Program-made: the position numbers and the translations under genes
In this document: positions 24,576 through 32,121 of the stretch, piece after piece
How positions within the stretch are numbered: the first letter of the stretch is position 1
How the letters are laid out: each line of letters begins with the position of its first letter
NCBI GenBank assembly: GCA_013002165.1
Contig: JABDKO010000143.1
Span: 1 to 32,121 of the forward strand
Source: Rhodothermales bacterium
GTDB lineage: Bacteria > Bacteroidota > Rhodothermia > Rhodothermales > JABDKH01
Length of the DNA stretch: 32,121 nucleotides
Direction: 5' to 3'
The notes under the pieces: generated by a model
Seen by the model: the letters and a program-made list of their open reading frames with translations, nothing else
What the model was told of the DNA's origin: nothing
Database searches by the model: none

Positions 24576-25535
24576 CTACGCGTCTTTCTTGAGATAGATC
24601 GTTTGCCGGGGGAATGGAATTTCAATTCCGCGGGCGTCAAATTCTTTCTTGATAGCACGTCGAAGTCGACGTTCCAATTCGAACTGCTGACCCGGAACTA
24701 CCTTGATAACGACGCGGATATCAACCTGTGACGCGCCGAGTGAAGTCACCGCTTGTACTGTGGGTTCCGGTTCAAGCATTATCTCTTCATTTTCCTTGAC
24801 CCACGTGTTCGCTATTTCCTGTACTGCCGGTAGAATCTCCTCAAGGTTCTGTTCGTAGGCCACGCCAATATTGATTATTGCACGAGCAAACCCGATGCTG
24901 TTGTTACCGAACGTTCGGAGTTCACCAGCCGGGACCATAAGCAGTTCGCCATTAAACTTGCGGACCTTGATAAGGCGCACACCAATGAATTCGACAGTCC
25001 CCGTATCATTTCCGACCGTGATGAGGTCTCCTATGTGGATCGAGTCGTCGAACAGTAGAAATATCCCGCTAATCACATCTTTAACAAGTGTCTGTGCCCC
25101 GAAGCCGACGGCCAGGCCTGCTATACCCGCGGTCGCAATCAACGCGCCGACATCAAGTCCGAATTCGCTGAGTGCCATGATGGTTGCCATTGGCCAGGCG
25201 ACGTAGCGGATTGCAGAACTGAACAGGTTGCTGAGTGTCGTCGCTCTTTGTCGTGCCGGGTCGGTAATTTCCGACTCGGAATACCGTTTCTCCCACGTTC
25301 TTGTCGCCCGGTCGACAAACTTGATGATGATCCACGCGAGTGTAAATATCAAGATGATTGTCACGACTACAACGAGCATATTGCTTCCGTACTCGGGGAG
25401 TCCAAGTAATTCGGCAAGCTTTTCCCCGATGGAGTTTACCGGGTCGGCAACGGTGTTTAGCGTACTGGTCGTCTCAGACGTTGCGGGTACGACAGTAGAA
25501 TCGACAGCCGCTACCTGGTCTTGATACATCATCAT
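24576..25535 (-). CDS. Small-conductance mechanosensitive channel, MscS family
   Basis: 319 residues. Membrane helices at ~53-72, ~107-127 and the pore-lining ~131-160 ('GALIATAGIAGLAVGFGAQTLVKDVISGIF', the TM3 signature given here in short). After it come the beta domain with 'GDLITVGNDTGTVEFIGVR' and 'LLMVPAGELRTFGNNS' (split) and the alpha-beta C-terminal domain ending in 'GIEIPFPRQTIYL', a near-universal MscS ending. Such channels release solutes on hypo-osmotic shock, which fits a salt-exposed organism. The ~50-residue N-terminal lead is acidic and Thr/Ser-rich. Three Met codons open the gene; the first overlaps the pgk stop (ATGA at 25532-25535), so translation is coupled to glycolysis gene pgk. 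The second or third Met is also possible as start. Confidence 0.93.
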   Translation of the reverse strand: MMMYQDQVAAVDSTVVPATSETTSTLNTVADPVNSIGEKLAELLGLPEYGSNMLVVVVTIILIFTLAWIIIKFVDRATRTWEKRYSESEITDPARQRATTLSNLFSSAIRYVAWPMATIMALSEFGLDVGALIATAGIAGLAVGFGAQTLVKDVISGIFLLFDDSIHIGDLITVGNDTGTVEFIGVRLIKVRKFNGELLMVPAGELRTFGNNSIGFARAIINIGVAYEQNLEEILPAVQEIANTWVKENEEIMLEPEPTVQAVTSLGASQVDIRVVIKVVPGQQFELERRLRRAIKKEFDARGIEIPFPRQTIYLKKDA

Positions 25536-26737
25536 AAGGTCTTCCTGTCTGAAAGGGCTGCAATGCCCGGAAGGACTTTTCCTTCAAGGTATTCCAACAT
25601 TGCGCCGCCGCCGGTTGAAACATGGCTGACGTCATCATCGAGTTCTGCCTGTGAAATGGCTGCAACAGAATCTCCTCCGCCGACAACAGTCAACGCACCC
25701 TGCCTTGTTGCGGATGCGAGCGCCTCAGCGATGGCAATTGTCCCGTGAGCAAATGCAGGCATTTCGAAAACGCCCATGGGTCCGTTCCAGACGATAGTAC
25801 GCGCGTCCATGATGACGCGAGAATACGCTTGTCGAGTAGCCGGTCCTATATCAAGGCCCATCCCGTGAATATCTATGCTGTCGGTATCTATATGATGCGC
25901 GGCATCCGCTGCAAACTCATCCGCCGTAACGTGATCGGTGGGTAACTCGATCTTGCCGCCGGATCGTTGAAGAAGGTCCAGAGCTACTGCGAGTTTGTCA
26001 TCTTCAACTCGCGACAGACCGACTTCTTTGCCTTGAGCCTTCAAGAACGTATAGCTCATGGCACCACCGATAAGGATCTTGTCAGTTCGATCCAGCAGGT
26101 TTTCAATCAACCCGATCTTGTCGGATACCTTGGCGCCGCCAAGAATTGCAACGAATGGTGGTTTCGAGTCGTGCAGGACTTTGGAAAGGTAGTCTACCTC
26201 GCGCGCCAGAAGAAAGCCCATAGCCGATTGTTCAACATGCGCTGTGATCCCAACTGTGGAGGCATGGGCCCTGTGCGCCGTACCAAACGCATCATTGACA
26301 AAGATATCTCCATTTGCAGCAAGCTGCCTTGCAAATTCGTCGTCATTAGCGGTTTCTTGTGGATAGAATCGCGTATTCTCGAGTAATATCACGGAGCCCG
26401 GTGCTGCTGAGGCTATCTTCGCCTGTGTGTCAGGACCGATGGTATCCGGTAGGAAGGTGACCTCGCGTTCCAGGAGCACAGATAGTTTTTCGGCGACCGG
26501 TTTGAGGCTGTACGCATCATCCCGCGTGCCACCCGGACGACCGAGGTGGCTCATCAGAACCACCTTTCCGCGTGCTTGCACGATGTGTTCGATTGTAGGG
26601 ATGGATGCGCGGATCCGCGTATCATCCGTCACTACTTCGTCAGGAGGATTCTCAAGGTTGAGCGGAACGTTGAGGTCTGCTCTTACCAGGATTGTTTTTC
26701 CGGCAATGTCCAGATCGGTAATGGGTAGCTTATCCAT
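25532..26737 (-). CDS. pgk: Phosphoglycerate kinase
   Basis: 401 residues from ATG 26737, a normal bacterial length. Key parts: 'KTILVRADLNVPL' (substrate loop, with Arg and Asp-x-Asn), 'VVLMSHLGRPGG' , 'FVNDAFGTAHRAHAST', 'GGAKVSDKIGLIENLL', 'VWNGPMGVFEMPAFAHGT' and the C-terminal nucleotide loop 'VVGGGDSVAAI' with 'VSTGGGAMLEYLEGK'. It makes ATP from 1,3-bisphosphoglycerate in glycolysis, or runs in reverse in gluconeogenesis. A longer frame begins at 26818, but it would read through the gapA-pgk stem-loop and adds residues absent from the family. gapA lies just upstream and mscS overlaps the stop by 4 bp, so a gapA-pgk-mscS transcript is likely. Confidence 0.97.
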   Translation of the reverse strand: MDKLPITDLDIAGKTILVRADLNVPLNLENPPDEVVTDDTRIRASIPTIEHIVQARGKVVLMSHLGRPGGTRDDAYSLKPVAEKLSVLLEREVTFLPDTIGPDTQAKIASAAPGSVILLENTRFYPQETANDDEFARQLAANGDIFVNDAFGTAHRAHASTVGITAHVEQSAMGFLLAREVDYLSKVLHDSKPPFVAILGGAKVSDKIGLIENLLDRTDKILIGGAMSYTFLKAQGKEVGLSRVEDDKLAVALDLLQRSGGKIELPTDHVTADEFAADAAHHIDTDSIDIHGMGLDIGPATRQAYSRVIMDARTIVWNGPMGVFEMPAFAHGTIAIAEALASATRQGALTVVGGGDSVAAISQAELDDDVSHVSTGGGAMLEYLEGKVLPGIAALSDRKTL

Positions 26738-26753
26738 GTATCTATTAACAGGA

Positions 26754-26782
26754 AAAGGAGCGCCGCCATGCGACGCTCCTTT
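26754..26782 (-). terminator. Strong stem-loop between gapA and pgk
   Basis: A perfect 9-bp inverted repeat, AAAGGAGCG / CGCTCCTTT (26754-26762 and 26774-26782) with an 11-nt loop, fills the 64-bp gap between the gapA stop and the pgk start. On the minus strand it is followed by 'TCCTG', a weak T-rich end. It may be an attenuator giving partial read-through, or an mRNA-stabilising hairpin that keeps gapA expression above pgk, as in other gap operons. Confidence 0.6.
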
Positions 26783-26801
26783 CATTTCATTTGATTCACT
26801 A

Positions 26802-27818
<1,017 letters not shown>

Positions 27819-27858
27819 TCAATTTCCCCACAGGTGATAATATGCAGTTTCGTAAATC

Positions 27859-27909
27859 TTGTCAGACCTCGCATTCCCACTCAGGAAACGACTTTGCCGA
27901 CTCTGACAA
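27859..27909. repeat. Widely spaced 8-bp inverted repeat in the gapA upstream region
   Basis: TTGTCAGA (27859-27866) recurs as its reverse complement TCTGACAA (27902-27909), with 35 nt between. The 295-bp gap 27819-28113 between gapA and the TPR gene otherwise shows nothing definite. The pair could be an operator for gapA, but chance is not excluded. Confidence 0.3.
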
Positions 27910-28113
27910 ATTACGAACACAGGGTAGTATTGTTGGCCCCATATGGTGCTTGGAATGTGGAATGTCAGTGATTTCACGGCCCAGCGAGTAGATTACGTTG
28001 CGGTCCGTGAACAAATCGTATATTTTCCCGCTCTTTGGCGAAATTTCAGGGTCTTTACAGGGGTGCCGATGTGACGTATCCACTCTGGCCTCGACCCGCA
28101 ATCAATCGAAATA

Positions 28114-28815
28114 ATGTCCACACTAAAACCAACAAAGAAGATATCCCGGCGCCACGAGCTGCGCGAGGATAAGGTTGTCACTCTCTATGCGAAAGCGCTG
28201 GAGTTCATTGATGCCAACAAACCTATCGTTTACGGCACCCTTGCCGCCGTCATTGTTTTCTTTGCTGCGATTATCGGCTTCAACTATCTACAGGGTCAAA
28301 AGCAGCAGCGTGCTATCGTTGAAATGGCGAGTGCTGTTCGTGATTTCGAGCAGGGGAATTATCAGGAAGCCCTGGATGGAGCGGACGGAACGCCCGGTTT
28401 GATTGAGATTATCGACGAGTTCGGTGGAACAGATGCCGGCAATCTCGCACGATTCTATGCAGCTGATTCGTATTTCAGGCTCGGCCAATACGATGATGCA
28501 CTTACTTTCTTCCAGTCCTACAAAATTGAAGAAGATTACATAGGTGCGAGCGCTCTGGCTGGAGAGGCAGCCGTCTACGAACTTCGGGGCGATTTCGACC
28601 GCGCGGGAGATCTGTACACGCGCGCTGCACGCATTTTCGAAAGTGAAGTCACTTCGCCGGGATATTTGCTCGATGCCGCCCGGGCGTATGTCCAGGCGGG
28701 CAACATTGATGACGCTATGGATGCGTATGAGACCATAACAACGTCATACGCCGACACCCCCGAGGCGCAACAGGTCGATATCCTCAAGGCGCAGGCGATC
28801 GTCAAGGCTAGCTAA
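28114..28815 (+). CDS. Membrane-anchored TPR protein, YfgM-like topology
   Basis: 233 residues: a basic cytoplasmic N-terminus (~1-37), one membrane helix at ~38-58 ('PIVYGTLAAVIVFFAAIIGF'), then a periplasmic part with TPR-like helices ('ARFYAADSYFRLGQYDDALTFF', 'GEAAVYELRGDFDRAGDLY', 'DAARAYVQAGNIDDAMDAY', shown in pieces). This is the layout of YfgM/BamD-like or TolA-binding TPR anchors, which help periplasmic chaperones or the Sec translocon; which applies here is unknown. Divergent from gapA and followed 32 bp later by the NtrC-type regulator, so all three plus-strand genes may share a transcript. ATG 28114 chosen as the first Met in frame; no clear ribosome site. Confidence 0.75.
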   Translation: MSTLKPTKKISRRHELREDKVVTLYAKALEFIDANKPIVYGTLAAVIVFFAAIIGFNYLQGQKQQRAIVEMASAVRDFEQGNYQEALDGADGTPGLIEIIDEFGGTDAGNLARFYAADSYFRLGQYDDALTFFQSYKIEEDYIGASALAGEAAVYELRGDFDRAGDLYTRAARIFESEVTSPGYLLDAARAYVQAGNIDDAMDAYETITTSYADTPEAQQVDILKAQAIVKAS

Positions 28816-28847
28816 ACTATTTATCATTATTTGTTGAGGGCGATGCT

Positions 28848-30227
28848 ATGGCTGAAACGACGATTCTCGTTGTTGACGATGAAGATAGCATTCGCCGGAC
28901 GCTGCGGGAGATACTCGAGTACGAAGAGTATGTTGTAGAAGAGGCTGTGGACGGCGTCGATGCGTTGGATAAGTTACGCGCTTTCGCATACGACCTTGTT
29001 CTGCTGGATGTTAAAATGCCCAAGAAGGATGGCATGGAAGTCCTGCAGACAATCTCTCAGGAGATGCCCGAAATTCCAGTAGTGATGATCTCCGGGCACG
29101 GAGCAATTGAGACCGCTGTTGAGGCGACCAAGCTTGGCGCGTACGACTTTGTCGAGAAACCGCCCGAGCTGAACAGGCTGCTGGTCACGTTAAGAAATGC
29201 GCTGGACAGGGGTCACCTCGTTACCGAGAACAAGCGGATGCGTCAGACGATCGTCGAGCACCGCGAAGGCGACCTGAACCCGATTCTTGGCAACAGCCCT
29301 GCCATCTCCAGAATAAAAGACACGATCGAACGTGTTGCCCCAACCGAGGCGCGTGTACTCATAACAGGCGAGCCCGGTACAGGAAAGGAGCTGGTAGCCA
29401 AGTGGGTGCATCACCAGTCTCCGCGAAATGAAGGTCCCATAGTCGAAGTCAACTGCGCGGCAATCCCGAGTGAATTGATTGAAAGCGAGCTGTTCGGCCA
29501 TGAGAAGGGATCATTTACGGGCGCTACCAAGCAGCGCATCGGAAAATTCGAGCAGGCTAATGGCGGCACGCTTTTTCTTGATGAAATCGGTGACATGAGC
29601 CTCTCTGCCCAGGCCAAGGTGCTCCGCGCCCTGCAGGAGAACAAGATTACGCGTGTCGGTGGCGACAAGTCGATTCCAGTCGACGTCCGCGTTGTTGCAG
29701 CCACCAACAAGAACCTGTTGAAGCAAATTGAGGAAAACGAATTCAGGGAAGATCTGTACCACCGATTGAGTGTAATCCTAATTCACGTCCCGCCGCTCAG
29801 GGAACGTCGCGATGACATTCCGGAGATCGCCCAGACGTTTATGGTCAGGCTGTCTCAGCGCAATGGCATGGAACCCAAGATGTTTGATGATGATGCTCTC
29901 GACCAGCTAAAACAATTGAACTGGCGTGGTAATGTCCGTGAGCTCAACAATGTTGTTGAGCGACTATCCATCCTGAGCGAGGGCCAGTCTGTGGGTGCCG
30001 ACGATGTGACCCGATATGTACAGCCGGGAGGTAACCGCGGCAGCGCCGTTGGTGGAATGATTTCCAGATTTGATTCGTTTAGCGATTTTCGCGACGAGGC
30101 GGAGAGGGTGTTCCTCCAGCACAAGCTGGACCAGTATGACTGGAATATCAGCAAAACAGCTGAGGCGATCGGCATTCAGCGCTCGCACCTGTACAACAAA
30201 ATGAACAAGTACGGAATCGAGCGATAG
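28848..30227 (+). CDS. NtrC-type sigma-54-dependent response regulator
   Basis: 459 residues in three domains. Receiver ~1-120 with acidic pair D10/D11 and acceptor D54 ('[12 protein letters not shown]'). AAA+ ~147-370 with Walker A GEPGTGKE (~174-181), the sigma-54-contact loop GSFTGA at 221-226 (consensus GAFTGA), Walker B 'TLFLDE' and the arginine-rich '[12 protein letters not shown]' strand. A Fis-type HTH lies at ~420-455 ('[22 protein letters not shown]'). It should activate RNA polymerase with sigma-54 after phosphorylation. No histidine kinase adjoins it; the nearest kinase (11731-14937) is far away. A weak GAGGG precedes the ATG. The LolD-like ATPase follows after only 4 bp, so the regulator may be co-expressed with envelope lipoprotein transport. 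Confidence 0.93.
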   Translation: MAETTILVVDDEDSIRRTLREILEYEEYVVEEAVDGVDALDKLRAFAYDLVLLDVKMPKKDGMEVLQTISQEMPEIPVVMISGHGAIETAVEATKLGAYDFVEKPPELNRLLVTLRNALDRGHLVTENKRMRQTIVEHREGDLNPILGNSPAISRIKDTIERVAPTEARVLITGEPGTGKELVAKWVHHQSPRNEGPIVEVNCAAIPSELIESELFGHEKGSFTGATKQRIGKFEQANGGTLFLDEIGDMSLSAQAKVLRALQENKITRVGGDKSIPVDVRVVAATNKNLLKQIEENEFREDLYHRLSVILIHVPPLRERRDDIPEIAQTFMVRLSQRNGMEPKMFDDDALDQLKQLNWRGNVRELNNVVERLSILSEGQSVGADDVTRYVQPGGNRGSAVGGMISRFDSFSDFRDEAERVFLQHKLDQYDWNISKTAEAIGIQRSHLYNKMNKYGIER

Positions 30228-30231
30228 ACGG

Positions 30232-30945
30232 TTGTCTAACTCAGAAACATCCTCCGATTCAAGTGTCGCTCCGGTCCTTACAGTGGCTGGAGTATCCAAA
30301 AGTTACACGACCGGGGCAGACACACGTCTGCAGGTTTTGCTGGATATTTCCTTTCAAGTGACGCCCGGACAGATCATTGCCGTCGTTGGCGAAAGCGGGA
30401 CAGGAAAAAGTACCTTGTTGCACTTGCTCGGCGCATTGGACAGACCCGACTCGGGCTCCGTCTACTACGGTCAACAAGATATCTTTTCGCTATCAGACGA
30501 CGATCTTGCAAGGTTTCGCAACACGTCGGTAGGATTTGTATTTCAGTTCCATCATCTGCTGCCCGAGTTCAACGCGCTTGAAAATGTAGCGATGCCTGCG
30601 CTTATCAGAGGGGGGTCCATGGCTGACGTCAGGGGGCGGGCTACCGAGCTTCTTGAGGCTCTTGGTCTCGCCGGCCGGCTCGACCATCGGCCTTCGATGC
30701 TGTCGGGCGGGGAGCAGCAGCGGGTTGCAGTCGCCAGGGCAATGATGAACGAACCGGCGGTCATCCTGGCGGATGAGCCAACCGGTAATCTGGACACTCG
30801 AACTGCCGGTGTCCTGCACGACGAAATAGTTCGATTGTCCCGGGACCTCGGCCAAACCTTTATTATCGCCACGCATAACCCGGCGCTGTCGGGTAGGGCG
30901 GATCGAGTGTTTAGACTACACAATCATACTCTTACCGAATCGTAG
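30232..30945 (+). CDS. lolD: LolD/MacB-type ABC transporter ATPase
   Basis: 237 residues. Walker [10 protein letters not shown] (~53-61), Q-loop '[19 protein letters not shown]' (the 'FQ-x-HHLLPEF' form is typical of LolD), signature '[14 protein letters not shown]', Walker B '[12 protein letters not shown]' and H-loop '[11 protein letters not shown]'. LolD with LolC/E extracts lipoproteins from the inner membrane; closely related ATPases serve FtsE or MacB systems. No permease adjoins it, so the partner is not shown. The start is TTG at 30232, four bases after the regulator's stop, and no ATG is available before the conserved first strand ('[11 protein letters not shown]'). A stem-loop follows the gene. 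Confidence 0.85.
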   Translation: MSNSETSSDSSVAPVLTVAGVSKSYTTGADTRLQVLLDISFQVTPGQIIAVVGESGTGKSTLLHLLGALDRPDSGSVYYGQQDIFSLSDDDLARFRNTSVGFVFQFHHLLPEFNALENVAMPALIRGGSMADVRGRATELLEALGLAGRLDHRPSMLSGGEQQRVAVARAMMNEPAVILADEPTGNLDTRTAGVLHDEIVRLSRDLGQTFIIATHNPALSGRADRVFRLHNHTLTES

Positions 30946-30949
30946 CCTC

Positions 30950-30971
30950 CGACCGGGAAAACGTCCGGTCG
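30950..30971 (+). terminator. Stem-loop after the lolD-like gene
   Basis: CGACCGG (30950-30956) pairs with CCGGTCG (30965-30971) across an 8-nt loop, 5 nt after the stop. A second CCGGTCGA occurs at 30981-30988. There is no T-run, so it may be a weak or Rho-assisted terminator. Confidence 0.4.
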
Positions 30972-31060
30972 AATCAATGGCCGGTCGACTCAGGCTAAAG
31001 AGAGAAATTCAAAGCGCGGCCGAGCAGGCTCGCAAAGGTTGGATCGTATTTTGCTAAGTA

Positions 31061-31088
31061 TTGTCGTGCACTGGTAGTAAAGTAGAAT
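31061..31088 (+). promoter_or_regulatory. Possible promoter for nadA
   Basis: TTGTCG (31061-31066) and TAGAAT (31083-31088) are 16 nt apart, an acceptable sigma-70-like pair, ~72 bp before the nadA start. The consensus in this lineage is uncertain. The rest of the 215-bp gap has no other clear feature. Confidence 0.3.
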
Positions 31089-31160
31089 CTGCTGAGAACA
31101 GTCTTTCAGCCTGTGCATTCTTACAACATATACTCATCCTCAGAACCTGAGATCTGAAAA

Positions 31161-32121
31161 ATGGACACTTTGTCGGTAGTTGACCCTTCGGTTGGCTTTA
31201 TCCCGGAAGTCATTCCGGCGGATGTGGATCCGGTAGCCGAGATTAATCGACTGCGCAGGGAGAAGAATGCCATCATTCTGGCTCATTATTACCAGGAACC
31301 GGAGATCCAGGATATCGCGGATTACATTGGAGATTCACTCGGGCTGGCACGTCAGGCGGCTGAAACAGATGCGGACATTATCGTTTTTGCCGGTGTTCAC
31401 TTCATGGCGGAGACCGCGAAAATCGTCAATCCATCCAAGAAGGTGCTACTGCCAGACCTGAACGCAGGATGCTCCCTGGCAGATTCCTGCCCTGCCGACG
31501 AGTTCGGGGCTTTTATTGCCGACCATCCTGATCACATTGTCATTTCTTATATCAATTGTACTGCCGCTACGAAAGCGTTGACCGATATTATTGTTACGTC
31601 TTCCAACGCGGCCCACATTATCAACCAGATTCCCGAAGACCAGAAGATCATCTTTGCGCCGGATCGTAATCTCGGCCGGTACCTCGCCAAAACAAGCGGA
31701 CGGGATGACATGGTAATCTGGGACGGTGTCTGCATCGTACACGAGACATTCAGTGAAAAGAAACTCGTGCAGTTGCGCGCTCGCCACCCGGAAGTGAAAG
31801 TTCTTGCACACCCGGAATGCGAGGAGGGCGTACTGCGCCACGCGGATTTCATCGGCTCGACCTCAGAGATTCGACGTTTTGCCCGAGAGTCCAGCGACAT
31901 GCAGTTCATTGTAGCAACTGAAGAGGGCATACTGCACCAGATGCGCAAGGACAATCCCGGCAAAAACTTTATTCCAGCCCCTCCCGAGAGCGGATGCCAG
32001 TGTAACCAGTGTCCGCACATGCGTCTCAATACGATTGAGAAACTTTACCTGTGTCTGAAGCACGAGCAACCGGAGATATTGATGCGGGAGGACGTTCGCA
32101 TACGTGCGCTCAAACCGATCG
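31161..32121 (+). CDS. nadA: Quinolinate synthase NadA, 3' end cut by window edge
   Basis: An open frame from ATG 31161 runs to the right edge (320 codons, incomplete by a few dozen at most for this family). '[23 protein letters not shown]' (in pieces), '[10 protein letters not shown]' (Cys104), '[12 protein letters not shown]', 'WDGVCIVHE' (Cys191) and '[10 protein letters not shown]' (Cys284) are all present; these three Cys positions hold the [4Fe-4S] cluster. NadA condenses iminoaspartate with dihydroxyacetone phosphate to quinolinate, the first step of NAD synthesis after aspartate oxidation. The N-terminus has ~20 extra residues before the conserved core. No nadB or nadC is seen before the edge. 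Confidence 0.97.
   Translation, partial: MDTLSVVDPSVGFIPEVIPADVDPVAEINRLRREKNAIILAHYYQEPEIQDIADYIGDSLGLARQAAETDADIIVFAGVHFMAETAKIVNPSKKVLLPDLNAGCSLADSCPADEFGAFIADHPDHIVISYINCTAATKALTDIIVTSSNAAHIINQIPEDQKIIFAPDRNLGRYLAKTSGRDDMVIWDGVCIVHETFSEKKLVQLRARHPEVKVLAHPECEEGVLRHADFIGSTSEIRRFARESSDMQFIVATEEGILHQMRKDNPGKNFIPAPPESGCQCNQCPHMRLNTIEKLYLCLKHEQPEILMREDVRIRALKPI

Overview
The window looks like chromosomal DNA of a free-living Gram-negative bacterium of the Bacteroidota/Rhodothermota group. This rests on gene content only: two TonB-dependent-receptor-type outer-membrane proteins, one with the N-terminal carboxypeptidase-regulatory-like domain typical of the group; a thiamin-pyrophosphate (TPP) riboswitch placed directly before that receptor; a lipoprotein with a 'YPNP' segment; and an M23 peptidase with the motif HVCYRFW, which I associate with this group. 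A marine Rhodothermales- or Balneolales-like lineage would fit, but there is no rRNA or other marker to prove it. I see no transposases, integrases, phage genes, tRNAs, rRNAs or CRISPR arrays.

Layout. At 1-1264 (minus) is the 5' part of an exported TPR protein that runs off the left edge. Divergent from it is a GCS2-type carboxylate-amine ligase fused to two CBS domains (1445-3364, plus). A minus-strand block follows: an acidic-tailed small protein, a DUF547 protein, a membrane-anchored M23 peptidase, a PduO-type cobalamin adenosyltransferase and a FecE/BtuD-type ABC ATPase (3365-7587). Divergent from it is a tightly packed plus-strand envelope set: a lipoprotein, a small beta-barrel protein and a TonB-receptor-like protein (7745-10738). 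A membrane protein with a possible LAS-type metallopeptidase domain comes next. Then come a large minus-strand hybrid histidine kinase (11731-14937), an HNH nuclease and a DUF3592-like membrane protein (15240-16235), and minus-strand msrP (16265-17296).

At about 17447-17525 is a clear TPP riboswitch followed by an 833-residue TonB-dependent receptor, which is therefore a candidate thiamin-family importer. Next is a long co-directional minus-strand run, 27818 down to 20090: gapA, a stem-loop, pgk, an MscS channel, an ABC ATPase and permease, an exported protein of unknown function, a pentein-fold amidinotransferase-like enzyme and a TIGR04283-type glycosyltransferase. Gaps are small or overlapping except for the gapA-pgk gap, which holds the stem-loop. 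Divergent from gapA is a plus-strand run: a TPR membrane protein, an NtrC-type sigma-54 activator and a LolD-type ATPase. NadA, cut by the right edge, closes the window.

How the genes fit together. Three themes recur: cofactor supply (TPP-controlled outer-membrane uptake, cobalamin adenosylation with a matching ABC ATPase, NAD synthesis through NadA), envelope maintenance (M23 and LAS-like peptidases, LolD, MscS, MsrP) and central glycolysis. The best-supported regulatory finding is the TPP riboswitch. The least explained parts are the 7745-10738 envelope triad, the GCS2-CBS fusion and the LAS-like membrane protein.
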